Assembly: GCA_027422505.1 (NCBI GenBank)
Contig: JAPQWV010000334.1
Location: 186,001-250,000 of the forward strand
Source of the DNA: Craterostigma plantagineum
Lineage: Eukaryota; Streptophyta; Magnoliopsida; Lamiales; Linderniaceae
Direction of reading: 5' to 3'
Length of the DNA: 64,000 nucleotides
Within the stretch, counting starts at the first letter, position 1. Each line of letters opens with the position of its first letter. Below, one piece after another: positions 1-12,234 of the stretch. The notes under the pieces are model-generated. The model saw only the letters and a list, made by a program, of their open reading frames with translations, searched no databases and was not told where the DNA came from. The position numbers and the translations under genes were made by a program.

Positions 1-898
1 CCGTTCTGTTGAGGCGTCTTGGCGGCTGAGAATTGCTAACTAATCCCATGTTTTTGATAAAATCACTAAGGTACTTGTTCTGGAACTCAGTGCCATTATC
101 CGTTCTGATGACTTGAGTGGTTTGTTGCAGCAAATTCTGATAGTATTCACAAAACTAATTATCAACTCCCCTATCTCATCCTTAGTTCGGAGGAACTTCG
201 TCCATGTGTAGCGAGAGTAATCATCAATGGTAACTAGCTCTTACTTGCGCCCACTAATACTCTGTGTCTGCATAGTCCACAGAGGTCCATATGTAGCAAT
301 TCCAAAGGACGTGAAGTAGAGGCAACTAGTTTGACGTGATGAGACGCTCGCTTCATTTTTTCTAGTTGACATGCCGAACATTGATGCTCTCTTTATAGAT
401 AATGGTTGGTAGACCATGAACCTACTTTTTCGTTGATTGTCGTTGAAGAGCTTTGATGTTTAAATGAGACACACATTGATGTCATAAGTTGTTCCTCTGA
501 ATTGTAAACTGGGAGATGAGACCAACAACTGTCGTGGTCCGCACGGATGTCAGATTAATCGTGTAAAGATTAGTTTTCTGAAGTCCTTGGAGGAGTTTTT
601 TGTTCTGACTGTACAATATTCTGCACCAGTCAGCATTAAAGACCACCTGGAATCCTTTGTCACATAGTTTGCCTATGCTGAACAAGTTATGGCGGAGACC
701 TTCGACGTAAGAGACATCCTTGATTATCAGATTTTCCAGAATGATATCCCCAAATCCTAGAATGGGTGTTGAGTCGTTCCCGAATCTAACTTTTCCATTC
801 GGTCGATCTTTGTAGTTGCTCAGCAGCTCTTGTATTCCCGTCATGTGTGTGGAGCAACTAGAGTCAAGGTACCACACATGATGGATCTGCAAAAACAA
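1..898 (-). pseudogene. pol: copia protease and N-terminal integrase, broken
   Basis: The longest open piece (898-482) starts with a VWYLDSSCSTHMTG segment, which is the copia protease active-site region (canonical D-S-G, here D-S-S), followed by GKVRFGNDSTPILGFG and the pre-integrase segment ending near TNLYTINLTS. Below 480 the frame breaks, but integrase remains legible in pieces: an LLHMDLCGP-like stretch near 290, VTIDDYSRYTWTKF near 210, and RTDNGTEF near 90, carrying the first two catalytic aspartates. A stop splits the piece between the GRK and ELVTIDDYSR segments. The third catalytic residue would lie beyond the window edge. It is closest in this window to the 19733-21531 reading frame of J. 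Confidence 0.8.
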
Positions 899-899
899 A

Positions 900-2700
900 T
901 TAAAGAGCTTTAGGTACCCACTTATAACTGGGTACTCTCAGATTAGCAGATTTCTTCTTAGGTTTGGATATGGTTCCTAAATTAGTGTTAGTAGGAGCTT
1001 TAACAACCCAAGTCAATCGCGAAGAAGTTGAGTTGGGTTTGCCCTTTGTAGACGGCTTGGCATTTTTGGCTTTCGTCTTTTTAGGCGGGGCTTTAGAAAC
1101 CCATTTAGGTTGAACCTTGCAGGGAAGATCAATTTCAGTGCGGACAAATGCTTTAGCATGCTTGAGCGTGGAAATGATCTTTTCATTGGATAGTCTCCTA
1201 AGGTGCTTGGCGATTCGATCTTGACGGGATACCTTAGGTGAGAACACGCATGAATAGCGCCATATGCTTTCTTTATGGCTGGATCTTGTTTTATACGGGT
1301 CTTTCTAGAGGCATTTGTCTTAGAATGATTAGTTTTTATTGCTGAAGTAGAGCCTGTTTCGAAATTAGTTCTTCTAAAAGTGGTAGGCTGGAGAGAATAT
1401 GTAGAAGCAATTATTTGAACAGAAGAAACAACTCTTTTATTTCTATGAGTGTCTTTTATTTGTACAGAAGGAGATATTTTCTTAGATGCATTCAAATCTA
1501 CGGGCTCCTTCTCTATTTTTAAACTAGACACTCCCGCCTTCGACTCTAATGCTGGCCTACGCTCCCTGTAGACGTAAGCGAAACAGGATTAGATTTAGAA
1601 TTTTTTAAAGTATTATTTTTAATTTTATGATCTTTTGAAGGCACTTTTTCTTTCTTCACGCTTTTCAGAATGATATTTTCGGTTGAGGGAGATGCGTGAG
1701 AAATGGCTTGTGAGATGGAGGAAGCTTGAGATTTTCCATCTCTTTTAGAAATTTTTTCTTTTCAGCTTCAAAATTCTCTCTTTCTCATTATTAGAATGAT
1801 CTTCAAGAACTTTAACTAATTCAAGACTCCAACCCTTGGAAGATTCCCAGTGTCGTTATTTTGATTCAGTTCGTCACAACAAAAGGGGATTTCGGTGTTG
1901 GTTTTGGCTTTTCTCTTGGCTTCTTCTAATTCATAAGTTTCTTTTTCCCTAGTAAAAGCCATGAGAGAGGTTAGTCCGAGACCCATGTATTTGACATCGT
2001 AGAGTTGTTTACAGTCAACTTTTTCAAGTGACATGGATTTTCAAAACCTAACTCATACTTATAATCACAAAATTCTAAGTCCTTGGGCTGATTAAAAAAT
2101 ATAGTCTGTTCAGTTTGTCCCTTCTTTACTATAAGATCATCTAATTTTTTAATTTTAACGTATAACTTCTTACGCTCTTCTTCTAATAAAACAAAGTTAT
2201 TTACCACCATCAATTTTGCGGCTTTACAGGCGTCTAGAGCTTTCATAAGTACACAAACCTTAGTATTATTTATCTAATCCGGCTTCTAGGTTGGTTATCT
2301 TAGTAGTCGCTTCTGCTAACCTACAATTGAGGTTAGCTTTCTCATTGAGATTTCTAACCAATCAATTATAGTTATATTCTAGCCTGTCTTCTAATTCTTT
2401 TACTTTTAAATCATGTTGCCCTATCTGATCACTAGAATGTAAGCTCTTAGTAAGTTCTTCTGTTTTTGAACTAGAGCTCCTAACTTCTGATTCGAGACTA
2501 GTAATTTCTTATGAGACTTAGATAGTTTCTTCTCTACTTCCTTCACGCTTTACTGCTCACGTTTCATGTTAGTGTATGCTAATTGATACGATTCTAACAT
2601 GGTCAATAATGTCGATGGAGAAACTACCTCTTGAGAAGATTCGGATGCTTGGTCTTCGTCCGTCGGATCTGAGGTTTCGGCGTCAGAATGCTCGTCTAGG
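900..2700 (-). pseudogene. copia Gag-Pol linker: coiled coil and basic W-V-K repeat region
   Basis: Between zinc knuckle and protease this family has a long, poorly conserved linker. Reading down from 2700: an acidic stretch, a heptad-rich coiled coil (2246-1971 and neighbours), then a basic region with three W-V-x-K-A-type blocks (KWVSKAP, TWVVKAP, KWVPKAL) ending in TAA just before 900. A TTGTTTTTGCAG tract lies between that stop and the protease. Frameshifts occur near 1250, 1530 and 1970. An in-frame TAA at 2550-2552 is shared with the homologous position in E (59395-59397). Function is unknown; the region may help particle assembly. Confidence 0.6.
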
Positions 2701-3424
2701 CGGACCATTAGGGCTAAATTCTCTTCCTCTGAGCTAGATGGGCCCTCGAGCCAGTGGTCTTGTTATGCCATTAAAGCTACTCCAGCTTCCTTCTGCTTTG
2801 TGAGTTGAAGCTTCCTGGAGTAGTAGTTGGTGTCTCTCTTCTTTGGGAGAGTGCATTCTCTGGCATAATGACCCGGTTTCCCGCAGTTAAAGCACTTGGT
2901 CAGTTCTTTGATGTTCTTGACTTCGGAGGTCTCAAATTCACGGTCTTTGTTCTTTGAGCTTGAGGTCCGAAGTCGATTGGCTGATGAAGAAGACTTTTTC
3001 TTGAAGTATTATTTGCTTATCGTTTTCCTGATTAACGCCAACTGCTTTCCCAACACTGTCATGTTATGCTCCATGTGTAAATTTGATTTGCCTTCAGACT
3101 CTGTGGGGTTTGGAGGCTTAATGATCTTTTCTATTCACGTTTAAAGCTTCTCTTCTCTGAGACTAGGGCAACCGTATCGTCTATAAGTTTTCCCGTCTGC
3201 TCCTTCTGAATCTCGCTTATATATTCCTCGTGCTGCGCGAGATATCTCTGGTAGAGATCATGTAAGCACTCCTCTGGTTTTGCTCCAAGGGAATCGTAGG
3301 CTCTGAGAATATTTGCCTTCTTGGCCTTGATACCGACTTCTGTTCGTTGCATCATCTTATGCAGCTCATCACACATTCCCTTAGCTGTTGGGATACTGTC
3401 TATCTGTCGATAGATGTCATTTGG
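2700..3424 (-). pseudogene. gag: copia Gag core and CCHC zinc knuckle, internally deleted
   Basis: The open piece 3376-3131 holds the Gag core block DELHKMMQRTEVGIKAKK and ends with a DISEIQKEQ-like block. Compared with E, about 160 bp are missing between the LHDLYQRYL block and the AQHEE block, so two separate Gag segments are fused. A zinc knuckle of the form C-X2-C-X4-H-X4-C (CFNCGKPGHYAREC) is encoded at about 2852-2895, in a different frame from the core. The N-terminal part of Gag is absent because B is truncated at about 3421. Confidence 0.75.
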
Positions 3425-3430
3425 TATCAG

Positions 3431-3442
3431 TGGTATCAGAGC
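3431..3442 (+). other. primer binding site of element A
   Basis: TGGTATCAGAGC is the standard plant retrotransposon primer site, complementary to the 3' end of initiator methionine tRNA. A second partial TGGTATCA sits just upstream (3422-3429). No LTR precedes it: the upstream DNA is gag of B on the other strand. Confidence 0.85.
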
Positions 3443-5025
3443 GGGTGCTCGTGATCGAAATCATAACGTGTTTAAATTGAAACGAGATGATCGAAATGCC
3501 AATGCGGTTGGACCGCTGTTGGGCTATCCAATGCTCGTTGCCAACCCACGGCAACCAACTCGTGTCGTACGGACTGATGAAGTACTTCCGTGCGCTGAGC
3601 ATGGGCTGCTTCAAGAATTCAAGGTCTGCCTCGAACCCTGGGTCCGACACCGACCACGGTGGCTGTAGCAGTGACCCAGGGGAGTGCGTCTGCAGTAACT
3701 CCAGCTCGGCCGGAATGCTCCGGTGAAAATCTTCCGCTGCGAGGCGGCGACCCCGATGCGCAATGCAGAGACGCCGCAGTCAGCGGCACGACGAATCAAC
3801 CGCAATGCTGAACACGCCCGCGTTGCGCGCAGCGTGTCGTCGCCGGCGGCCCGGCTTCTCTGGCTCCGCCCGTGGCTCCCCGTGGGTGGCCTTCTCCGTC
3901 ATGGCTCTCCGGTGTGTTTTGACGACTGAGGGATTGAGTCGCGACAGCTGCATTAAGGCTACGCGCTCAAAACGTTAACGGGCCTTTAATAGGCTTGGCC
4001 CGTTTGAGGCCCAATTTCAGTTTCTTTTTAAAATCATGTAATTGTCAACGTGCTCGTTATGAATGTTATTTAAGGCACACTTGCGGGTTTAGGAATTTGA
4101 TTTCCGGGTCATTTATTAAGGGTTACGTCCTAAGGTGTGTTTTGTGAATGTTGTAATTTACTGTTTTAGTAGATTAGTCTTAAATAAAAACACGAGGACC
4201 CATTTGATGGATGGCGACCCCCTGGCGGTGGCAAGGTGGTTGATGCTCGGTGACTTTGAGGCCATTCAAATGACGAATGACATTTGACGACTTCAAGACC
4301 CATGCAACGTTTGATAGACCAAAACCCGCTTGAGTTCTCTTGTAGTTTATTTTCCTAGGGTTAATTTACTACTTACGTGCGTGTTGGTTTTTGAAATGAT
4401 ATGAATGTTTTATGTGCTCTTATGTGAGATGGTTTATTCTCCCGTTTGATAAATACTAAGTGTGTAGAAGAACTGGATTCCTGTCTTCTATCATGCTTGA
4501 GATGTCTAGCATTGGGGAGTTTGTGATTTGTTCCGAGTAAGTTGGCGTCGTATATCCCGCCCCAATGTTAGCGTCTCGGGTGCGTCTTGGACGCCTCTCG
4601 TCATACCCGTCCGCTCCTCACGAAGCGTATGGCAGCAAGGGGCAGTACATTCTGTGCGATTTGAGCATAAGTTGAGGGGTCACACTTAGGCAGTTATACC
4701 CAATAGGCAGGGTAAGCCGTGAGGGTCAACGACTGAGATAAAGATAGTTGGAACTCTTCTTGGATAGGTCGCATTTGACGTGACTTAGATAAGATTAAAT
4801 GAGCCAAATGCGTTAAAGGCTGAGGCAAGTCGGGAACATCAACTCCAACTATGAAACTTTCAACGAGGTTTCCGAAACTCTTCTCGGGAGGATAGTTTTT
4901 CGAGAAAAATAGTTGGAGTCAAGCGAAACGAAAAGTTCTTGTTTGCGCCCGACGTATGATAAGATAAATCTAGTTAGATCTTTATTTTCAACAGCTTTAC
5001 GTTTCTTTCTATTTACTGTGATTGC
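3443..5025 (+). other. 5' leader of element A, with a GC-rich block
   Basis: This untranslated leader of about 1.6 kb matches the leader of C (53281-54866) throughout. The block 3640-3960 is much richer in CG than its surroundings and is matched by 54340-54720 in C. The remainder is AT-rich. Short reading frames here lie on both strands, are not conserved between A and C, and look spurious. Confidence 0.65.
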
Positions 5026-5545
5026 GAACATTATTACTGTGCTGCTTGAGAGAAACTGTTTGGTGGCACCAAACTAGGTGGACTAGCTCCGTAACCTAAG
5101 GATAGGCTTAGTATGGAGTCGTTAACTTATGTCCTCGATTCCCTCGTACTGCAAGTCCCAGTGGCCGATGCGAGTGACGAAGACCAGACTGCGTATGCCA
5201 AGTGGCAAATAGACGAGCCAAAGGTCAAAGGCTATATATTTCTGTCCATGAGCAATGAGTCGCAGCGCACTCGCTCGGAAATGGAAGTGGGCGCTAGTTT
5301 CCTTCATTTGAAGGAGCTTTTGGCGAACATTCCGGGAGTGCTCGCTATCCCCTGGCGGAGCAACTTTTCATGTTAAAATGGCTGAGGGTAGTGACGTCGG
5401 AGAGCATATGCTCAAGATGATCGATTGGATCGAAAGACTTGAGGCACGGGACTTTATCATGATAATGAGCTCCAGAACGATCTCATACTTCAGTCGCTCC
5501 CACTTTCCTTCAATTGGTTCATTGTGAACTTCACGTTTTAGAAAC
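5026..5545 (+). pseudogene. gag: copia Gag fragment of element A
   Basis: Aligning with C places the start at about 5026, where C has ATG and A has ATT. Recognisable blocks are ITVLLERN, ESLTYVLDSL, a KWQIDEPKVKGYIFLSMSNE block and LKELLANI, all typical of the copia UBN2-type Gag core. Two early in-frame stops follow the start. After the VNF block at about 5535 the sequence jumps directly to the protease region, losing the roughly 260 bp that encode the basic nucleocapsid and zinc knuckle in C. The product could not bind RNA normally. Confidence 0.7.
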
Positions 5546-5893
5546 TATTATTCTATGACGGTATATTCAGGTTCGTGGACCTTAGACTCGAGAGCTAGCG
5601 CTCACATCTGCGTTTCGAACCATGGTCTAGAATGAAGTAGGAAGCTGGCGGACCGACATATCATGGTCAACATAGGAAGCGGATATAGTGTGCCTGCGAC
5701 CCACATTGGATCAAGAACTCTCATTTTATCTACTAGGTATAGTCTACTGCTTTCCGATTGTTTAGTTTTGTTGAAGGGGCTTAATAATATTGTTTCTATT
5801 CCCGTTTTGAGCGAAAATGGTACGCGTTCCATTTTAGTAATAATAGGCAACATTATTTTGGAAATAATTGCATCGGAAGTGCAAGTTTACTAA
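5546..5893 (+). pseudogene. pol: copia protease region of element A
   Basis: After the gag deletion the sequence reads SWTLDSRASAHICVSNHGLE, a copia aspartic protease active-site segment whose D-S-G has become D-S-R. The same change is present in C, so it predates the split of the two copies or is normal for this family. The following open piece (5663-5893) contains the HIGSRTLIL and NNIVSIPVLS blocks, then ends in a stop. Confidence 0.65.
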
Positions 5894-6814
5894 ATGTATT
5901 GTATTATCTAAATGTCGAAGATTAAACAAAACCTGCGAATACAATCACTAACAAATACTGGAATCGAACTCGAGACTGCTATAGCATCTTCGACTTGGTC
6001 ACGCTGGAGAACAGAAGATTCTTGAGTTGGAGAAAACCAGCATTATAAAGCCGCTTGGGTATGATCCCTAAATAACTTGCGAATCTTGTATTCTTGGAAA
6101 GATGACCAAGATGCCATTCACAGTGACTTACACAAGAGCCGTAGAACTTCCCGGTTTGATCCGTAAGGATGTTTGAGTACCGTTGGGGGTAGTAGTTTGC
6201 GGTAACTTCCATTATTTCGCTACCTTCACTGATGATCACTCTCGCTTCGGCAAGGTGTATCTCATGAAGCACAAGTTCGATACTTTAGAATGGTTCAAAG
6301 AGTACAAGGCTTTGGTGGAAAATTAGACTGGAAAGAGCATTAAGCCGTTCGATCAGATCGAGGCGGCGAGTACATGAGCCTCAAGTTCGATGAGTTCTTG
6401 AAAGAGAATGAGAGCATTTCACATATGACACCGACCAGAACACCGTAATTGAATGGTGTGTACGGACGCACAAATCGAACTTTGTTGGATAAGGTTCGAT
6501 CTATGCTGAGCTATACAGACCTGCCCACATCATTGTGGGGTCATGCCCTGTTGACAGCGGCACACATTCTGAATTGATGTCCTACAAAGACTGTCGATCG
6601 TATTCCGTATCAGATATGGACAGGATGAAAACCGAGCTTGAATCACATTAGAATTTGGGGTTTTCCCGCATTCATGAAAAAGCTCAAGACAGATAAACTG
6701 GAATCGAAGGCTGTGAAAGCATGTTTTGTCGGGTATCTTAAGTACTCCACGGGATATCAGTTTTACTTCCACGACGTTCAGAGAATCATTTTAGCCCTTC
6801 AGGCTCACCTTTTC
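5894..6814 (+). pseudogene. pol: copia integrase region of element A
   Basis: Integrase is spread over several frames. The pre-integrase HHCC region lies near 5985-6130, the catalytic core near 6190-6480 (a GEYMSL block near 6368 and a KLNGV-type block near 6450), and the C-terminal FVGY...GYQFYFHD segment near 6725-6770. The frame is broken repeatedly by single-base changes relative to C. It ends at 6814, where G has inserted after CACCTTTTC; coding continues at 39021. Confidence 0.65.
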
Positions 6815-7540
6815 TGAAGATATAAATGTGCCTAAGAGGGGGGGTGAATTAGGCTTATAAAAGTTTTATTCTTCTTTTCACAAATCCTAAGTGTAGTAAC
6901 TTGGATATGCCTACTAACGTTGGTGAGGAGTATGCCTGATATATCCTAGTACCGTCGAATGTGTGTCGGGTCTGTGTCATAGCGATAAAGGAATAACTGA
7001 AAAGTAAATGCGAGACAGGATTTTTATAGAGGTTATATCCCCAACTGGGGTTTACTCCTCTCCTTGGGATTTGCTTCCCAAGAGTTTAACCAATCACTAT
7101 AATGCACCGTAGCTGGTTACAAAACTGATTGGTTAGCCCAATACACAACCGAAACAAGTCGTACACTAGTCACTACTAGGTTACCACATGCCGAGTTTCG
7201 TTCTTCGGAATCTCCTTGATCCCGACAGACACAGCTCGCTACCGAAGGGCCCCCAGAACTCGTCCTTCCCTTCACGTGTGCATAAACATCGACCTTGCCT
7301 CCTTGGTATTGCTCACATCCGAAGACAACACGTCCGAAGATAGAATATATGGAGGGGATGATGGAATATCAGACGAATCACTCGCTCAGTGATGGAATCG
7401 CAAGTTAACGCTCAGTAAGGCAGAAAGCTATCGCAAATGGAAGGCTCAGGAATCTCTTAGTATCTTTCTGCTCAAATATCTCTCGTATGCTTATATTTGC
7501 AAAATCTTAGTTCATCGAATATCTGAAGTGTGGCTCATAT
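6815..7540 (-). repeat. 3' LTR of G, segment 1
   Basis: Matches 37289-37996 of the 5' LTR with scattered substitutions and small indels. One notable difference is extra sequence near 7325 that the right copy lacks. It ends with the CATAT that was duplicated when H inserted. Confidence 0.9.
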
Positions 7541-7593
7541 TGTAGGACCCGAGACCCGCAAATTAGGTCGGCCAATAAATTACGTATATAACC
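7541..7593 (+). repeat. 5' LTR remnant of H
   Basis: These 53 bp are identical to the first 53 bp of the 3' LTR (11465-11517). At 7594 the sequence switches directly into gag coding DNA, marking a deletion of most of the LTR, the primer site and the Gag N-terminus. Confidence 0.9.
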
Positions 7594-8426
7594 CGAGCTG
7601 AACCGGGATGTAAGTATGGAAGGAGTACAAGGGGCCACATATGCACAAGTGGCTGAGAGAGCACTTGTGGCGGAGCTGGCAGAGGCCAGGATTTCTCGCG
7701 CCCAAGAAGCAAAGCGCAAATTTGTACAAGGGCCGCAAGGGAGCGGGGGCAATCCGAAGCGGCAATTCATTGCCAAGGAAGGGAAGCAGGGATTCCAGAA
7801 TCGAACTGGACCACCCCCACAGTTCAACCCCAATCAGGGTAGACCCCAGCTGGACCAACCAGTATGCCCGAAGTGTGCACGGAGGCACACGGGAGTCTGC
7901 AACTCCCAGAACGCCGTCTGCTTTAAATGTGGAAAAACGGGCCATTATCCGAGGGCATGTCGGGAAGGTGGATCCGGAAGCCAAACTGGAAATCAAGCAG
8001 CACCACCAAGGGTACCGGCCCGGGTCTATACTCTGACATCCGAAGAAGCGGAAAACAACCCGGCCGTGGTAACAGGTACCCTCCTCGTCTATCAAACCCC
8101 CACCTGCATCCTAGTCAACTCGGGGGCGACTCATTTTCGCATCTACTAAGTACGTCACGAGGGTAGGAGTCACGCCTCACCGAGATGAGTGCGAGTTTAG
8201 GGTAACAGTTCCGAACGGGAATCCCACCCAAACTAACCACGTTCTAAGGGATTGCCCAATAGTAATCGGGGATAAGGAACTGCCCATAGACCTCATAATT
8301 ATTCCCTTGAATGATTATGAGGTGATCCTTGGAATGGATTGGCTATCGAAGTACGGAGCTGTCATAGACTGCCACCGCAAGATAGTCACGCTCAATACGG
8401 ACGGGGATGAACCCTTAAGTTTTTAG
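7594..8426 (+). pseudogene. gag: gypsy Gag C-terminus and protease of H
   Basis: The open piece 7616-8149 starts in the Gag tail, continues through a basic, glutamine-rich stretch, and carries a CCHC zinc knuckle (CFKCGKTGHYPRAC) with a preceding CPKCARRH pair. Protease follows as CILVNSGATH, where the catalytic D-S-G reads N-S-G. One base is missing at about 8135-8140, so the frame shifts; the rest of protease, including VILGMDWLSKYGA, is read in the next frame to the TAG at 8424. Both the active-site change and the frameshift should abolish protease. Confidence 0.85.
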
Positions 8427-9945
8427 GACTAGTAAAGGGACCATGATCTCTAGGATATCAGCGTTGAAAGCCCAATGACTGATCAGATCAGGATGTGAAG
8501 CCTATCTTGTATTCGCTATCAAGTCGGAAGAGAACGCCTCCTCAAAATTCGAGAAAGTGCCGATAGTTAAGGACTTTCCCGACGTATTTCCCGAGGAGTT
8601 ACCGGGACTACCACCCGAACGGGAAATAGAATTCACCATAGATCTGGTACCTGGGGCAGCGCCAGTATCTAAGAACCCATATCGGCTAGCACCGACGGAA
8701 ATGAAGGAGTTAAAGGATCAACTCGACGAGCTCATGCAGAAGGAGTTCATACAGCCGAGTTTCTCTCCCAGGGGAGCGCCGGTACTATTTGTGAAAAAGA
8801 AGGATGGGTCCATGCGATTATGCATAGATTACAGGGAGTTGAACAAGTTGACGATCAAGAACAAATACCCACTCCCTAGGATAGACGACCTGTTCGATCA
8901 ACTGCAAGGTGCAACGGTTTTCTCTAAGATCGACTTAAGATCGGGCTATCATCAATTGAGGATCCGGAAGGAAGATGTTCCGAAGACGGCCTTTAGTACC
9001 CGTTATGGCCATTACGAGTTCCTAGTGATGCCATTCGGGCTAACTAATGCGCGCGCAGCTTTTATGGACTTAATGAACCGGGTGTTCAAACCCTATCTAG
9101 ATAGGTTTGTCATCGTCTTCATAGACGACATCCTAATCTACTCAAGGACGAAAGAGGAGCACGAAGAACACCTGAGAATAGTTCTGAGCACCTTACGGGA
9201 CAAGCAACTGTATGCCAAGTTCAAGAAGTGCGAATTCTGGCTTGACCAAGTTGCCTTCTTGGGGCATATAGTATCCGGAGCAAGAATCTCCATAGACCCG
9301 AGCAAGATAGACGCAATTAGCAATTGGCCCAGACCGACGAATGTGACGGAAGTACGAAGTTTCCTCGGTCTGGCAGGGTACTATAGGAAGTTCATAAAGG
9401 ACTTCTCGAAAATAGCGTCTACACTGACGAGGCTGACTAAGAAGAATACACCGTTCCAGTGGACCGCGGAATGTGAACGGAGTTTCCAGGAACTGAAAGA
9501 AAAGCTTACGACGGCCCCAGTTCTCACAATACCATCGGGAACTGGAGGGTTTACCGTTTACAGCGATGCGTCGAAGAACGGGTTAGGGTGTGTGCTAATG
9601 CAGAACGGGAATGTAGTAGCATACGCCTCTCGTCAACTGAAGGAGTACGAGAAGAATTACCCGACACACGACCTAGAGTTGGCAACAGTGGTCTTTGCTC
9701 TCAAGATCTGGAGGCATTACCTCTATGGAGAGCGGTGTGAAATATACACTGATCACAAGAGCCTCAAGTATTTCTTTACGCAAAAGGAGCTGAATATGAG
9801 GCAGAGGAGGTGGTTAGAGTTAGTCAAGGATTACGACTGCGTAATCAACTACCACCCAGGCAAGGCGAACATAGTAGCCGATGCCTTAAGCAGAAAAGCA
9901 GTTAGTGCAGAACTGCAACTACTGGAAGTAGAAGTCGTACGGTGA
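8427..9945 (+). pseudogene. pol: gypsy reverse transcriptase and RNase H of H
   Basis: A 462-residue open frame (8557-9945) with all the RT blocks: [15 protein letters not shown] before RT, then [35 protein letters not shown], and the catalytic FIDDILIYS (F replaces the usual Y but both aspartates are present). RNase H follows with [33 protein letters not shown] and [10 protein letters not shown]. The listed start at 8557 is an internal methionine; upstream the frame is interrupted by a stop near 8477. The end at 9945 is a TGA inside the linker to integrase. The sequence is clearly Tekay/Del-like chromovirus. Confidence 0.9.
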
Positions 9946-11429
9946 GGAGAAGTTGAGGTGCAGCTAGCGGCCTTAACTTTGCAACCAACTCTGCTGGAGC
10001 AAATTAAGACAGCGTTAGGAGTAGACGAGTTGTATGCGAAAATTAAGGAGGCACAGTCGGAACAAACGACTGGAGACCTCATAATACGGGAAGATGGACG
10101 GCTGTATTTCAAGGATCAGTGGTACGTACCAGACAACGCCGAGCTAAGAAAGACGATAATGACGGAAGCCCATGCCACTGCATACTCTGTACATCCAGGA
10201 GCAACGAAGATGTACAGAGGCTTAAAGGAAAACTATTGGTGGCCGAGAATAAAGAAGGACATAGCGACATTCGTGAGCCAATGCCTGACGTGCCAGCAGA
10301 TAAAAGCCGAGCATCAAAGGCCGGTGGGAACTCTGCAACCGTTACCCATTCCGGAATGGAAATGGGATAACATTACCATGGACTTCGTAGTAGGACTGCC
10401 AAGGAATATGAAAGGGCACGATGCAATTTGGGTATCGTCGACAGACTAACGAAGTCTGCCCATTTCCTACCAATTAGCACGATGTACTCCATGGAACGAT
10501 ACGCGGAGCTTTATCTTCAGGAAATAGTGCGACTGCATGGCGTTCCATCATCGATAGTCTCGGATCGCGACTCCAAATTTCTATCGAAATTCTGGATGAG
10601 CTTGCAAAAAGCGATGGGAACGAAGTTGTCCTTTAGTACCGCCTACCATCCGCAGACGGACGGTCAATCCGAGCGAACGATACAGACGTTGGAGGACATG
10701 CTCCGAGCATGCGTACTCGATTTCAAAGGGAATTGGAGTAGGTACCTCCCACTAATCGAGTTTTCATACAACAATAGCTACCACGTCACCATCGAGATGG
10801 CACCATACGAAGCGCTATACGGGCGTAGGTGCAGATCCCCAGTACATTGGGACGAGGTTGGTGAACGAGCAATGTTAGGCCCGTACATTGTACGAGAAAT
10901 GACAGAGGCTATTGCCATGATACGCGAACGCATGCGAACGGCACAGAGTCGACAGAAAAGCTACGCTGACCAAAGACGTCGACCACTGTAATTCGAAGAA
11001 GGCGATATGGTGTTCGTAAAAGTATCGCCGATGAAGGGCGTAAAAAGATTCGGGAGGAAAGGGAAACTAAGCCCTAGGTACATTGGTCCTTTTCGAATTG
11101 TAAAACGGGTTGGTGAGGTAGCCTATCAACTAGAGCTGCCAGCATCGCTATCGCAAGTACATGACGTGTTCCACGTCTCGACACTACGGAAGTACTTAGC
11201 CGACCCGGATCATGTTCTAGGAAATGAGCCCCTACATCAACAATTGAAACCGGACCTCAGTTACGAAGAGACTCCGGTGGAGATATTGATGTACGAGACC
11301 AAAAGACTTAGGAATAAAGACATCCCTTTAGTGAAAGTGTTGTGGCGGAACCAATCTACGGAAGAAGCCACCTGGGAACGGGAGGACGAAATGAGAATTC
11401 GTTATCCCGAATTGTTTCACACAGGCTGA
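9946..11429 (+). pseudogene. pol: gypsy integrase with chromodomain of H
   Basis: The HHCC zinc region (HPGATKMYRGLKENYWWPRI then CLTCQQIK) is in 9958-10449. The core spans a one-base frameshift at about 10430: the first D is in MDFVVGLP, the second in SDRDSKF, and the E in QSERTIQTLEDML, with the latter two in the 10428-10991 frame. A stop at 10989-10991 (RRPL then TAA) cuts off the C-terminal part. Frame 11007-11429 carries the GPF..V.RVG.VAYQLELP block and ends with a chromodomain (VLWRNQSTEEATWEREDEM), which in this clade directs insertion to heterochromatin. Confidence 0.9.
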
Positions 11430-11448
11430 TTTCGGGGGTGAAATCCTC

Positions 11449-11464
11449 CTTAAGGGGGGGAGGA
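11449..11464 (+). other. polypurine tract of H
   Basis: A purine-rich run, AAGGGGGGGAGGA preceded by CCTT, lies immediately before the 3' LTR start TGTAGGACCC. This is the standard position for plus-strand DNA priming. Confidence 0.88.
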
Positions 11465-12234
11465 TGTAGGACCCGAGACCCGCAAATTAGGTCGGCCAAT
11501 AAATTACGTATATAACCTAAGTGATTTCGTATTACTTGCGTATGTGTGATATGTTGACGTAATCCTATGAGGTTTGTGCTCGTGATTTTGGACGAATTAC
11601 GCACAATTACGTGAAATCGATATCGTGTTTATGCTAATTGCGTAATCTATGTGAGGATTTCGAGAAATAGAAAGAACAAGGAAATGAAGAGGATGGTAAT
11701 AATTATATGGAAATCGGGCCATGCAATGTGGGCTAAAAATTTAATAGTTGGTCCAATCCTTAAGAAAACCAATGGGGAGACAAAAGGTTCCTTGAATCAT
11801 GGGAAACCCACGCCACTAGAGTCCCATCACCCCAACCTATAATCAAAATATCTATCTAAACACCATTTCAAGGTTGTAAACTCAATAAGAAACAACACCC
11901 ATCGAAAATTAAAGAAGAAAGAAAAGGGAGAAGGAGCCGAAAGGAGTTCAACTCAAAGAACACACTAAGTAGGTTGAAGATCGAAGCTAGTAAGTGAAGC
12001 ACTCCCCTTACAACTCTTATAGTTTTGTAATTTAAGTTACTCAAGCATTTAGTCTCGAAAATATATGGGACAACCAAGAAATTAGGGTGTGAGATTTACG
12101 GGAAAAACCTTAGTTGAGGAGTAAATAAGTATTTAAGGGTTTCTTAGAGATCTTGGTAGATTAACGTATCCTGAGAACTTAGAAATTCTGGGTAGATTGA
12201 GAGATGAATGTGATTTCGGGTAGAAATGATCGAA

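Larger units (their letters stand above)
1..3424 (-). mobile_element. Ty1/copia element B, truncated gag-to-integrase part
   Basis: Reading the minus strand from 3424 down to 1 gives gag, a zinc knuckle, a long coiled-coil/basic linker, protease and the first half of integrase, which runs off the left window edge. There is no LTR or primer site: the 5' end is cut inside gag at about 3421, where it meets the primer site of element A in head-to-head orientation. Many stops and frameshifts make it a fossil. It belongs to the same family as E (57213-60634), with gag about 80% alike at the DNA level by eye. Confidence 0.85.

Noticed and set aside
3421..3445. tRNA gene suggested by TGGTATCAGAGC motifs here and at 15136, 37275 and 54867
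   Set aside because: Only the 12-base primer site is present, next to LTRs or gag; there is no cloverleaf.
3414..3978. Overlapping ORFs on both strands in the leader of A
   Set aside because: They lie in a GC-rich block where stops are rare, are not conserved in C, and show no domain.
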